The notes under the pieces were generated by a model. The model was not told the DNA's origin. It saw nothing but the letters and a program-made list of their open reading frames with translations, and ran no database searches. Positions 1-11,886 of a stretch of DNA of 64,000 nucleotides are shown here, in pieces (position 1 is the stretch's first letter; each line of letters opens with the position of its first letter). The position numbers and the translations under genes are program-made. Source of the DNA: Anniella stebbinsi (Eukaryota > Chordata > Lepidosauria > Squamata > Anniellidae); assembly GCA_029215795.1 (NCBI GenBank), contig JARDYH010000005.1, positions 163,829,814 through 163,893,813 of the forward strand, read 5' to 3'.

Positions 1-720
1 CTGTTGATTGCTCAAATTGATCACAATCCAATGGCTTTGTTCCTAACTCTGCAAAATGTTTCACAACCCACTACCCCTTTTTTCATAGCACACATTCACA
101 GTCATACCCCTTTCCTTGCCCAGACCATTGAGTCTTGGCAAATGCTCAAGCAAATGCTGCTTTACAGCGTCCAGCAGCAAATTCCTTATTCTCAGACCCT
201 TTTCAGAGCCAAGCTTTTTTCACCAATCTGCAAAATCCCTAGCATGCCAATTTTTTCTTCCACTGACACAAGCACAAGCAATTGCTCACATTGCTCCCCC
301 CATCATTCCTCTCTGTCTATGGGGGTAAACCCCAGAGAAGAAAAAGCTAACTGTCTATGGCAAATAGACGTTACCCATTTTTTCCCCCTTTTCAAACCTT
401 ATTCTTTGCTTCATTACCTTCAGCCTTTTCCATTTTTGGGCAAACCCCAAAAAAACTACAAACAGACAATGCACCTGCTTATTGTTTCCGAAGCAATAAA
501 AGATTTTTGTTTCCAAAACATTAGAAGATTTTTGCTCCTGACGAGACATTGTTCTCACCCATGGCATTCCTTATAACTCCCAAGGGCAAACCATTGTTGA
601 GAGGGCTAATCACACTCTCAAAAAACTCCTTAGCAAGCGTGTAAAACAAGCTGCCATTCTTCCCCATTACAGAAATATTCATACTCATTTAGCTGTAGTC
701 CTGGTTATTTAAAATCATTT
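1..720 (+). pseudogene. Class II ERV pol remnant (RNase H end and integrase)
   Basis: Decayed retroviral pol, cut by the window start. Around 79-112 the frame reads FIAHIHSHT, like the RNase H tail of betaretroviruses. Around 116-328 another frame gives the integrase zinc-binding region (FHQSAKSLA). At 322-378 a frame gives GVNPREEKANCLWQIDVTH, the start of the integrase core with its first catalytic Asp. At 560-711 a frame gives GIPYNSQGQTIVERAN, containing the catalytic Glu. Several frameshifts separate these pieces, so no functional protein is possible. The assignment to the betaretrovirus-like class comes from recalled motifs. The 5' half of the provirus lies outside the window. Confidence 0.8.
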
Positions 721-1925
721 AACTTAGAATTTTTACAGCTCAAGATGTCTCCAACCACAAGAGCTGCCTGAAATTCCTAAAAAATTGTATTTGCTGTAAT
801 TACTGTCAATTCTATGATGATATTATGTTTACTCTCTGCATTATTTCATTTAAGCACTGCTGCGCCAATACCTTGTTTGTTTAGTGCCTGACGCTAACAT
901 GCACAATCTATGTTTGATGTTCATAGTCACAATGGTACCTTGTATTATGAACATCTGTTAACTGCCAAGCCAAGTAGCCTTTATACCTACTGCCTTTGTT
1001 ACCCCAGACATTGTTGTAGCGATATTTTTGAGTGTCTAAAATCACTCCAGCTATGTGCTTCTGCTATCGTGCCACTGGCATTTAGAATACATGATTAGCA
1101 TAGAACTGTTAAAATCCTTGCTGTTGTAAGTAATTATTCTGCTTGCATTGGAAAATTTTGGTTATAAGAGAATTATAACACTTCCTATCCTTTACATTTA
1201 TGCAACTTTTCCTATGTTCCAGCAAACTATACAGCTATGGCTGATAGTATCTGTAATAGATAGCAGATCCAAGACCCTGATTTATCGTTTTTCTTTAATA
1301 ACACAGCCACTAATTTCACCCAGGCACATATAAATGTGCTGCTTTAAGTTACCTCACTTTGCAACTGTCTGATTGTCTGATGAATATTGATTCACAACTG
1401 TCTGATTTGTCTGATGGGTCTCGAGCTGTTCTAAGAACCATCACTAACACTTCATCCTTAAAATCCTACCCTGAAATCATTGCACAAGAAAATAGATGCT
1501 GTATTCTTGGATTAACATGTTGTTTAGAAAAAACTGTTAAAGCTACTAGCAATATATTGCACGTGATCTGCAACTTGAAATCATTGAACTACATTGAAAT
1601 CAATGCAAAATTGTTTTGCAATAGACTATCTGTTAGCAAAAACTAGAGAGTTCTGTAAAATAGTAGGCCTTGCTAGTTGGAATTGTACTTCAGCACGTTT
1701 CATTCAAAACAATGTTCATACACAATTCTCTGTGTTTTCTTGGTTAACAGACTGGCTTCCTAATTTTGCATATCTCAAGCAGCTATTTTTCTATGCCATT
1801 TGTGGACTAGCTATTTTCGTATCCTTAAGATGTTTTGTTCAATGTATCCCTTCACTGTTAAAGTTGGTAAAAGATTGCTTTACCTGTACTTCATATTCTA
1901 CACACAAACCACCTCCTTATTAACT
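721..1925 (+). pseudogene. ERV env remnant (transmembrane subunit recognisable)
   Basis: Most of this stretch has stops in all frames. From about 1594 to 1923 a 109-codon frame looks like the end of a retroviral Env: AIDYLLAKTREFC resembles the region after the immunosuppressive segment. It is followed by a Trp-rich membrane-proximal part and a hydrophobic anchor (LFFYAICGLAIFVSL, about 1783-1830). The stop at 1921-1923 is followed by a purine-rich tract (1926-1957) that could be the polypurine tract before the LTR. The surface subunit cannot be reconstructed. Confidence 0.6.
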
Positions 1926-1978
1926 TAAAAAAGAATAAAGAAGAGATCAGATGAAGGAACTATCCTAGGAAAAAGTAT

Positions 1979-2313
1979 TGTAGGGAAACCCCTGGTGCTT
2001 TCTCCTATCTAGGTCTTTTTATCTGTTATCTCTTTCCCCACTACATGCAAAATGTCCTAGCACATACAGGCCATTCTAGCTTCCGCTTGCCAGCATAGGC
2101 TAGGAACAAATGTTGCAGTAATGATGTAGCATTCTTATTCTGAGGTCCATTGTTTTACTCTATGACAAGCTATTATGTGTGTGTGTTCTACTGTGTGGAA
2201 AGATGCTGTGTCTTCACAAACAGCACTGTAAAAGATCTATATAAGCCAAGCTAACAAACAATAAACAAGCTTCCTGCCTAGAACATCTTGGTGTGTGTGT
2301 CTTCCTTCCTTCA
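1979..2313 (+). mobile_element. 3' LTR of the class II ERV
   Basis: About 335 bp beginning TGTAGGG and ending TTCCTTCA. It holds a TATA box (tatataag, 2238-2245) and an AATAAA signal (2260-2265), then a GT-rich segment and a pyrimidine-rich end. The 15-bp gap between TATA and AATAAA implies a very short R region. Exact ends are estimates because no second LTR is in the window for comparison. Confidence 0.65.
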
Positions 2314-2701
2314 TATCCTTCCCCTGTTTGCAAAGTACTTTGGAAATGTTAACCCCTGTCATGCAATTTCTCCAGAGGCCCTATCAAATCTGTTATCTTG
2401 AATCTAAGGCTTCTATCTTTGTATGAACCTTCTGCTGTCCAGGCGGCATCTTTTCTGCATGGCTTCTGTGATGAACAAATGTTTCTTCCTGGCACATCTG
2501 CTTTCCGCCTGAAAGCCATTCATACAACTTTCTTTCCTGTGTGGCAGCTTTCACGTTTTCCACTCTCGGGGGAGAAATGCCCCATTTCCAAATTTCATGC
2601 TGGGATGAAAAAAATTAAAAGAAAATCAGAGAATTACCAACTCAGATCCTGGAGAAGGGTTGAGGAACAGGGGGGAAATAATAAAGCCAAACGAGAGAGA
2701 T
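2314..2701. other. Intergenic stretch without recognised feature
   Basis: AT-balanced unique-looking sequence between the ERV LTR and a MITE. A 106-codon plus-strand ORF (2398-2718) has no recognisable motif and is probably chance. Confidence 0.5.
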
Positions 2702-2933
2702 TGGCTGAATTCAGATGACACAATAAGCAACTAGTGGGGGGGAAACAATCGTCAGTTGTATTGACTATTGTGTTGTCCGAATGCTGCCATAGTCAACTCA
2801 GCGCTGATCGTAATCCGCACCACGGTTGATTATTACCATGTTATGTGGGGAGTTGTTCATCAACCCCTAGATGAACAACTGTAAAGTTGATTATTAACCC
2901 ACCATTTACTATTGTGTTGTCCGAATTCAGCCA
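2702..2933. mobile_element. MITE with about 24-bp terminal inverted repeats
   Basis: The left end (ggctgaattcagatgacaca) and the inverted right end (ggctgaattcggacaacaca) match over about 24 bases with few differences. The interior contains further short inverted segments such as gttgttcatc/gatgaacaac. This is a palindromic non-autonomous DNA transposon, probably hAT-like. No target duplication was identified. Confidence 0.65.
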
Positions 2934-3165
2934 CTGAAATGACATTGTGGCACAATGAGACAGCAGATGAGCCTTTTCACGTCACTCTTCGTCTTTACCC
3001 ATGAAGAAGAAGTGCCGTGGCTTAGGAAATAATTACAAGAGAGGGACAAAGTCGATGGAAGCTGAGTTGTCCCTTGAATTCATGGTCTGCCAGCAATTGT
3101 GTATAACAGGTGGGAAACCTGCAGCCCTGAGCCTAATTTCATGTGACTGTCGGCCTACTTTCAAA

Positions 3166-3166
<1 letters not shown>

Positions 3167-3209
<43 letters not shown>
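3167..3209. repeat. (GA)n microsatellite at duplication edge
   Basis: About 21 GA repeats. Sequence to the right is homologous to copy B (whose own GA tract is at 48,559-48,594). Sequence to the left is not recognisably homologous, so the tract sits at the duplication boundary. Confidence 0.9.
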
Positions 3210-3213
<4 letters not shown>

Positions 3214-3439
3214 GGTGGCAGAAAGAGCAAGGGAAAAGTCAGAGAATTGATGTTTGTTGTTGGGTTGTTCAGGGTAGTTAATAAGCCGCCCTGCGGAAAA
3301 TGTCCTAGGTTCAGACAAAATGCTAACCCACGGTTCAACAAACAACCCACACTCAACCTCTGAGTGTGGGTTTACCTCTTTTGTGATCAACACCAGTATG
3401 TCTGCATTCGGAAAGTACACAGCAACACACTGACACCCC

Positions 3440-5814
3440 TCACCCCCTCCAAGCCTCTGTTATGTACACAACCAGCTTACCAGGGCACTTCTCACCTGTA
3501 TGGGTTTTCTGTGGCTTAGACTGATTTTGCTGGCCTCCTATGTGGACCTTCTGGTGAACCACAAGATGTGGGCGCTGACTGAACCGTTTCCCACACTCAG
3601 GGCACTGATAGGATTTCTCTCCCTTATGCACCCTTCGATGAGTCACAAGAGACGAGCTCCGTGCAAAACATTTCCCACACTCGAGGCATTTATAGGGTTT
3701 CTCTCCCGTATGCACCCTTCCATGAGTTACAAGAGATGAGCGCTGTGCAAAACATTTCCCACACTCGAAGCATTTATAGGGTTTCTCTCCCGTATGCACT
3801 CTGTGATGGTTGAATAATGCTGAACTGTGAGCGAAACATTTCCCACACTCCAAGCACTTGAACTGTTTCTCTCCCGAATGGACTGTCTGGTGTACCACAA
3901 GGTGGGGACGCTGCGCAAAGCCTTTCCCACACTCTGGGCATTTATAGGGTTTCTCTCCTGTATGCAATCTGTGATGGTTGACTAAAGCTGAACTGTGAGC
4001 GAAACTTTTCCCACATTCCAAGCACTTGAACTGTTTTTCTCCCGAGTGGACTGTCTGGTGTACCACAAGGTGGGAACGCTGTGCAAAGCATTTCCCACAC
4101 TCTGGGCATTTATAGGGTTTCTCTCCCGTATGCAATCTGTGATGGTTGACCAAAGCTGTCCTGTGAGCGAACCTTTTCCCACACTCCAAGCACTTGAACT
4201 GTTTCTCTCCCGAGTGGACTGCCTGGTGTACCACAAGGTGGGGATGCTGCGCAAAGTATTTCCCACACTCTGGGCATTTATAGGGTTTTTCTCCCGTATG
4301 CACCCTTCCATGAGTTACAAGAGATGAGCGCTGTGCAAAACATTTCCCACACTCGAGGCATTTATAGGGTTTCTCTCCTGTATGCAATCTGTGATGGTTG
4401 ACTAAAGCCGAACTGTGAGCGAAACTTTTTCCACATTCTAAGCACTTGAACTGTTTTTCTCCCGAGTGGACTGTCTGGTGTACCACAAGGTGGGAACGCT
4501 GTGCAAAGCATTTCTCACACTCTGGGCATTTATAGGGTTTCTCTCCCGTATGCAATCTGTGATGGTTGACCAAAGCTGTCCTGTGAGCGAAACTTTTCCC
4601 ACACTCTAAGCACGTGAAGTGTTTCTCTCCCGAGTGGACTGCCTGGTGTACCACAAGGTGGGGATGCTGCGCAAAATATTTCCCACACTCTGGACATTTA
4701 TAGGGTTTTTCTCCTGTATGAACCCTTCCATGAGTTACAAGAGATGAGCGCTGTGCAAAACATTTCGCACACTCAAGGCATTTATAGGGTTTCTCTCCCG
4801 TATGCACTCTGTGATGGTTGACTAAAGCTGAACTGTGAGCGAAACTTTTCCCACACTCCAAGCACTTGAACTGTTTCTCTCTCGAGTGGACTGACTGGTG
4901 TACCACGAGGTGTGCATGCTGTGCAAAACATTTCGCACACTCGAGGCATTTATAGGGTTTCTCTCCCGTATGCAATCTGTGATGTTTAATCAAAGCCGAA
5001 CTGTGAGCGAAACTTTTCCCACACTCCAAGCACTTGAACTGTTTCTCTCCCGAGTGGACTGTCTGGTGTACCACAAGGTGGGGGCGCTGCGCAAAGCATT
5101 TCCCACACTCCAAGCACTTGAACTTTTTCTTGCCTGAGTGGATTGTCTGGTGAATCACAAGATGGGAGCTTTGTGCAAAGCATATCCCGCAGTCAGGACA
5201 TTCGTGAGGCTTTTCCCCCGTGTGAACTCTCTTGTGTGTTATTAGGTTAGAGTGCACAGTAAAACCCTTCCCACAGTCCACACACTTATAGGGCTTCTCT
5301 CCCACGTGGACTCTCTTGTGTGTTGTTAGGGTAAAGTGCTGAGCAAAACACTTCCCGCAGTCCACACATTTATATGGCTTCTCCCCCGTGTGAACTCTCT
5401 GGTGTTTCGCCAAGGTGGAGGAATTAGCAAAACACTTCTCACACTCCATGCATTTGTAAGGTTTCTCTCCTGTGTGAATTCTCTGGTGATTTATGAGATG
5501 AGCCTGTTGAGAAAAGCATTTCCCACACTCCAGGCACTGATACGGTTTCTCTCCTGTGTGGATTCTCTCGTGGTTCACAAGATGAGGCTGCTGAGAAAAG
5601 CATTTCCCACATTCTGAACATTTGTAGGGTTTCTCCCCAGTGTGGACTCTGTGGTGAATTAAAAGATGTGACTTGAAAGCAAACCTCTTCGCACACCTCA
5701 AACATTTGTACCATTTATGTCCCGTGTGGGCTCGCCAGTGTTGGATGAGATTCAGTTTCTGAACAAAACACTTCCCACACACATAACATTTGTTCTTTTT
5801 CCTCAAGTCATCTC
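3440..5814 (-). CDS. Zinc-finger gene A, exon 5: 27 C2H2 fingers
   Basis: Terminal exon of a C2H2 zinc-finger protein, presumably a nuclear sequence-specific DNA-binding factor. It encodes 27 tandem 28-residue fingers (C-x2-C-x12-H-x3-H) and a short tail ending VVYITEAWRG. The acceptor reads ttttattccag before 5814. The open frame extends a few codons upstream into intron (MPFIPG), so that Met is not taken as the start. The exon begins in phase 1, matching the KRAB-like exon at 17407-17482 and the linker exon. Linkers alternate between TGEKPYKC and SGEKQFKC, so the array is built from two-finger units. Fingers 13-17 and 18-22 are a 420-bp tandem duplication. Fingers 1-4 align with gene B; later fingers do not. 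With exons 1, 2, 3 and 5 the protein would be 864 aa. Confidence 0.9.
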
Positions 5815-5973
5815 CTGGAATAAAAGGCAAAACAGAAAAGAGGCACTGAATGTTCCCATAATTTGTTTATGGAATTCACAATCTCAAATATACTAAGTAA
5901 ATACATCTCTATACTGAGGAATAGCCAAAGCTCTCTGGGAGGGTTAGAAAAAAAATATTGTACAATATGAGGC

Positions 5974-6180
5974 TATTCAGACAACACTCAAAGCTATGGT
6001 TAGGTTGCCTATCCTTTTGTAGCAAATGATTAGTGAGCATGTTTAAATTGTGGTTATGTAGCCACCATGGTTAGGAATACTTCACATGACACACTAAGTC
6101 ATGGTTCCCATGACACGCTGAGCCATAACTTTTAGCTCAAAATGCTTAACTACCGTGGTTTAGCATGTCGTCTGAACAGG
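5974..6180. mobile_element. MITE, TIR ttcagacaacac type
   Basis: About 207 bp with termini tattcagacaacac and gtcgtctgaacag as imperfect inverted repeats, and an internal inverted ccatggttag-type motif. Present at the matching place in copy B (50,622-50,828), so it predates the duplication. Probably a non-autonomous hAT-like element. Confidence 0.65.
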
Positions 6181-6922
6181 CTCAATATAAAAGCCACTCA
6201 TGTATAAACAAAAAATCAGTCAAGACACACACACAAACACATATCTAGCTGCAAACACACTATAAACAATTATAATAATTAACAATAGGAAATCTCAGGA
6301 CTGGATTAAAATACATGGTGATGACTACAAGTTGAGATGGCTTTAAAAGAGGGCGAGATAATCCTAAAGCATCTGGAAATACACAACATCTATCATCCCT
6401 GACCAATTGCTCTGCAGGCTGGGCTGATAGGAGTTGCAGTCCAAAATCACTTGGAGGGCCCCTAGTTGACCCCTCCTGACCTATAGGAAAACCAGTCCTG
6501 TTCTGAATAGTATCTCTTCCCTCAATATCCAATGTTCAGGCATGAGTGCTGTTGCTCATGTAGTCAAAATGGCACCACCCATGCAGGTACCAGCAGGCTT
6601 GGGGGAGGTGTGCAGAAATGCAATCAATCTCTAGGGAAAAACAACCAAAGCAGGAGGAAAACAGCCCAATAATTGGGACTGAATGGGGACTGACTGCTAG
6701 GGAGCAGGAAGAACAATACTGGATGGGTTGGGAAATGGAATGGAGTATCCTGGAAGAGGGCACTGAACTAGAAATCTCCACGCTGCAATATTTTGTTGCA
6801 GCTTCCATTTGTTCTATTTTATCACTGATAGGTTTGGTTTTTTGGGAGGGGGGATTTAGTTTACACCACCCTTATTTTTATTATCCTGGCTGCTAATTGC
6901 AGGATTCCCCAAGGGCTCCTCA
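6181..6922. other. Intron 4 of gene A
   Basis: Intronic sequence homologous to 50,829-51,576. It includes a short interspersed repeat at about 6400-6480 (ttggagggcccctagttgac type). A 92-codon frame on plus (6618-6896) has no recognisable domain. Confidence 0.6.
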
Positions 6923-6923
6923 T

Positions 6924-6952
6924 CTGAGCTGGCATCCACAATTCTTGTTTCC
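6924..6952 (-). pseudogene. Gene A linker exon, 3' part, donor mutated
   Basis: Downstream remnant of exon 4, corresponding to the end of copy B exon 51,577-51,681. It reads RIVDASS in the gene frame. The splice donor that is GTGAGG in copy B reads ATGAGG here (plus-strand c-to-t at 6923). The other part of the exon lies beyond the L1 insertion at 12566-12635. Confidence 0.85.
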
Positions 6953-7210
6953 TTTTTTTTTTTAACAATTAATTTTTTTCATTATTTTTCAACATAGATA
7001 AAACACAAGCAATACAACAATACAACATATAACATACAACATTAAAATGCACTTCCAAATTTCTCCAACGTACAAAAATATCGAAGTTTTCTTAATTCTT
7101 TATCAAAGTAAGACTAGTAAAAAACAAATTGAAATAGTGAGTGAATTTCCCGACTTCCCTATCTTTATCAATTGTTTTTCTTTCAATTGAATCGCTGAAT
7201 CCACATGCAA

Positions 7211-10200
7211 CTATATCCTCCCTTCTCTCTCTTGTAGAAAGTCTATCAGAGGTTTCCATTCCTCAGTAAATCCTATCGTTGTTTTGTCTTTTATTATCGC
7301 AGTGAGTTTTGCCATTTCTGCCAGCTCTGTCATCTTCAATAGCCAATCCTCCTCTGTTGGTACTTTCTTGCTCTTCCAGTTCTGGGCATATATTAATCTT
7401 GCTGCCGTAATCAAGTATAAGAACAAAGTTCCATAACATTGACTCAACTGTTCATCTATTATCCCCAAGAGAAAGTACTCTGGACGTAATTGTATTTCAA
7501 TCTTCAGTACATTTTGCATTACCTTATGCATGTGTATCCAAAAGGATTTTGCTTTTTAACATGTCCACCATATGTAGATGATAAAAGGTTCCTTCCTGTT
7601 CTTCCCATTTCCAGCACCTTCCCGATGTCCCTTTATACATTTTGCCAATTTTGACGGAGATATATACCATCTATACATCATTTTGTAAAAAAAAATCTTT
7701 CAATCCTGCACATAATGTAAATTTCAAGCCTCTCAACCACATATTCTCCCATTGATCCATAGTAACGATATATCCCAAAAATTTAGCCCACTATCATACA
7801 ATCTTTTACCTGCTCATTTTCAGTCTCATACTTTAACAAAAGTTTATGTATCTTTGAAATAACATGCTCATCATTTGTACATAAAGCTTCCTCAAATTCA
7901 GATTTTATACATTCAAAGCCCCAATGTTTTATCTATCTTATACCTTTCCATCATTTGTAAATATGAGAACCACTGACAAACATATCCTTCACTCAATAAT
8001 CCCTCTCTTGATTTCATTTTAACATTACCTTCTATTATTTCTAATATCTCATAATACGTCAACCATTTATTTGTACTTGCCACTTCTCTTCTATGAAAGG
8101 CCTCCTGTGAGGAAATCCATAGTGGCATTTTCTGACACAATCTAGGTTTATGTTTAATCCATGTTCTCAAAATCGCTCATCTCACATAATGGTTATTAAA
8201 TTCTACATTCACTTTAGCGTTATCATACCACAAATACCCATGCCAACCAAATCTTAAATCAAGACTTTCTGATTCCAGTAATCTTGCATTTTTCATCAAC
8301 ATCCATTCCTTCATCCACATCAAGCAACAGGCAGAGAAATACATCCTCAAATCTGGCAAACCAAGGCCTCCTCTCTCTTTAGCATCTTGTAATATTTTAA
8401 ACTTCACCCTTGGTTTTTTGGATGGCCATATAAATTTAGAAATCTCTCTCTGCCATTGCTTGAATGGTAACTCCGAAGTTACAATAGGTATTGTCTGAAA
8501 TAGAAATAACATTATTGGCAAAACGTTGATCTTAATTGTTGCAATTCTCCCCATCAAAGACAACTGAAGCTTATCCCATCTTATTAAATCTTTTTTGACT
8601 TCATTCCAAATCTTAACATAGTTATTGTGAAACAACATACAATTCATATCTGTCAAATTTATACCCAAATATTTAACCTTCTTTTCTACTTTAAAACCTT
8701 TTTTTCTGCCACCTTTAATTGATCTTGCTTATTCATATTTTTGTAAGTATCTTAGTCTTTTGTTTATTAACCTTGAAACCTGATAACTCGCCAAATTCAC
8801 TCAACTTATTCCTTAAAGTTTCAATTCCTTTCAGTGAATCCTCCAAAATAACCCCCAGATCATCTGCAAAAGATCTTAACTTGTAAGATTCTTTTCTAAT
8901 TTTTATTCCTCCATTTTTTTCTTCTTGTCTTATAGCTCTGTTCAATACTTCCAACACCAAAATAAATAACAGGGGTGACGTTGGACAGCCCTGTCTAGTC
9001 CCTCTTTGAATCTTACACAGTTTCGACAAATCTCCATTAATAATGGTCTGTGCATTCTGTTCAGTATAAATTGATTTCACCCATGTTATAAAATTAGACC
9101 CAAAGTCCATTACCTCCAGAACTTTAAACAGAAAGTCCCAGTTAAGATTATCAAACGCTTTCTCCGCATCCAAAAAAATCAAAGCCGCTTGTTTTTCTGG
9201 ATGTTTGTCCAGATATTCTACAATATTCAATACAACTCTGATGTTGTCTTTTATCTGTTTTTTCGGTAAAAAAACACATTGATCTTCATGAATGAATTCC
9301 TGCAATACTAACTTAAGTCTTTCCGCCATTATCGATGTAAACAACTTATAATCATTGTTCAACAGCGATATTCGCCTGTAATTTTTAGTCAAAGTTAGAT
9401 CCTGACCTTTTTTAGGTATCAATGTTATATATGCTGTTTTCCACGTCTCTGGTATCTTCCCCTCTTTCAAAATAGAATTCATTGTACTTTGCAGTAGTAA
9501 TAATAGTTCCTCCTCAAAATGTTTATAGTATGAGCTTGGGAGACCATCCGGTCCTGGCGTTTTCCCCAATTTTATTCTTTTTATAGCTGCAACCATTTCA
9601 GCCATAGTGATATCTCCATTTATTATTTGTTTCTGATCCAGTGAAATTTTAGGCAACTTCTGTTTTTGTAGATAACTATCCATTCTCTCTGATGGCATCT
9701 CATGTTTCTTATATAAATTTGAATAATATTGCCAGAATGCTCTTTGTATCTTCACATCATCCATTATTTCTGTATCACCATCTAGGATTTTAACTATTGT
9801 CTTTTTTTCTTTCCCCCCCCTCAGTTTGTAAGCTAACCATTTTCCAGGTTTATTTGCACCTTCAAATTCTCTCTGTTTTATAAAATTTAACTTTCGTTCC
9901 ATTTCTCTAATCGTCAATATGGACAGTTGCTGTTGCAGTATCTTGATCTGGCAGCTAATCCCAACCTTTCTTGTGTGCTTTTTAACTCCCCCTCCTTCCT
10001 TTTAATCTCATCCACAAGGGCTTTCATTTTCTCCTGTCTTTCCATCTAAATTTGACTGTTTTTCTGAATAAAATATCCTCTTATGAAGGCTTTACTTGTG
10101 TCCCAGACCGTGCTTGGGTTAACATCTTTATTCAAGTTCAGCTCAAAAAATTCCTTAATTTTTTTCTGGCCTTCTTCCACCATGGCTTTATTTTGTAGTA

Positions 10201-10947
10201 AAGATTCATTTAATCTCCATCTGAACATGCTTATTTTAATTTTTTTCAAAACCATCAATACTGAATTATGATCAGAAAAAGATTTTGGCAGGATCTCTAT
10301 TTTCTTTATTTTCGTAAGTATTGTCCTGGACGTCAATATCATATCTATTCTTGAAAAAGATTTATGTCTTTCCGGGGGGGGGAATCCTTAGAGCCGTCAT
10401 TTCTGTGTCTCCATACATCCACCAAACCCAGATTGTCCACCAGATTAAAAAAAAAACCTTTTGGAAGCTTTCCCTGTTGACCTTTGATATCTTTCTCTGA
10501 ACGTTTATCAATTTGTGGTGATATCACAGCATTCCAATTGCCCAGTAAACACCAGCCATCGCTTGAAATACCCACCAATCTACATAACTGTTCATAAAAT
10601 TCTGTTTTTTGTTCATTGGGAGCATACACCCCCAATACCATAATTTCCAATCCATCTACAATAGTTTTTGCCCCTACAAAACATCCTTGTTCATCAGATA
10701 TAACTAATTCTGGTTTTAAATGGGGTTTAATATATAAAACCACTCCTGACTTTTTCTTTGTGCTTGCAGAAATAAATTCTTCTCTTAAGCCTTTATTGTG
10801 CAGTTATTTTATATCTTTTTTTTTCTAATATGAGTTTCTTGTAGGCAAATAATATCTAATTTTAACTTTCTTAGATGGTACAATTTTCCTCCTCTTTTGT
10901 GGTGAATTTAGTCCATTTCTATTCCATGATAGATATTTGTAATCCAT
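7211..10947 (-). pseudogene. L1 ORF2 (endonuclease and reverse transcriptase), broken
   Basis: The start is probably the ATG at 10,947-10,945. An apurinic-type endonuclease follows: CLQETH at about 10,835, YAPNEQ and LGNWNAV near 10,550-10,640, and SDHN near 10,270. Reverse transcriptase occupies 8733-9917, with GPDGLPSSYYK, the palm motif LIFLDAEKAFD, RGTRQGCPTSPLLF and the catalytic motif FADD near 8865. The C-terminal part is at 8177-8668 and 7211-7531. At least four frame breaks (around 10,345, 10,000, 8700 and 7600) separate the pieces. The architecture and motif style are L1-clade. Confidence 0.85.
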
Positions 10948-10994
10948 AGTTAAGTTATTATTATGTATAATAAAAGTTTTTAATTCCACCAATT

Positions 10995-11886
10995 TTACTT
11001 GTCTGAAGTTTCTCCCTCTTCTCTTGGGTCCCTTTCATCAACTTGTATTTCCTGCAATTCTTTTTTACATTTCTCCATAAAGTATTTTGTTTTTTCCACT
11101 GAATTCAGCTTATATCTTTCCCCAGCAAATGTCAACATCAAACCTTCAGGTATTTCCCATCTGAAGACAAGCATTTTCTGTTTCAGAATCGTTGTCAAAA
11201 ATTCATAGTCTTTCCTTCTAGCTCTTCTTCTGGTTGGTATTTCTTTTAGAATAATAAGATCCTTTCCATCAATTTTAACTTTCTCCCGATTATGACGTTG
11301 TAAAATCTTGTCTCTAGTGAATTTTCTCACAAATATACCATAATGTCTCTTGGTAGTTGCTTTGTCCTTGCATAAACAGAGTTTTTTCTATATACCCTGT
11401 CTATTTCAGCTTCCATCCTGTCCTCCTCCTAGTCCAATAATTCTGCTAGTATTTTTATAATCTCTTCTCTGAGCTTACCTGGTTTTTCTGCAATGTTTCT
11501 CAGCCTTAGGCATTTTTCCATTTCCCTCTGCTCCAAAAGAGCTACTGTAACCCTTTCCCTTTCAAGTTGCTGTAGAATTTGTGTTTTATGATCCAAAGTT
11601 TGCACTTTATCCTTTATCTCCTTGGCATCTTCCTTTAATTGTATACTGCCATGTCCATTTGATTAATCTCTTTAATCAAATCATCTTTAGTCTCCTTAAG
11701 TTTCCTCTCCATAGCCAAAAATTGATCATCTATCTTCTTTGTGGAAGCATCCATTTTAATTTCCAGCAGACTGAACATTTCCCTCATTGTGGTTGAGATT
11801 CTATACATTGCCTTCTTTGTTTCATCAGCAGGTGGCGCCATAGCTGCATCAAATGAACCTTTTCTAGTTACACGTTTACCACTCAT
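10995..11886 (-). pseudogene. L1 ORF1 (RNA-binding protein), broken
   Basis: The N-terminal part (11,635-11,886) starts MSGKRVTRKGSF and contains a heptad-like coiled coil with MREMFSLLEIK. The C-terminal part (10,995-11,330) is basic, with RDKILQRHNREKVKIDGK, as in the RRM/C-terminal domain of L1 ORF1p. A frameshifted gap lies between them. ORF1 precedes ORF2 by under 50 bp, the usual L1 order. Confidence 0.75.

Noticed and set aside
3166..3363. (RE)n protein repeat ORFs across the GA tract
   Set aside because: Translation of a microsatellite; frames on both strands are open for that reason.
3500..5617. Plus-strand and frame-shifted ORFs over the zinc-finger exon of gene A
   Set aside because: Antisense or out-of-frame shadows of the 84-bp repeat; they lack start context and repeat every finger. 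The same applies to 48,956-50,245 over gene B.
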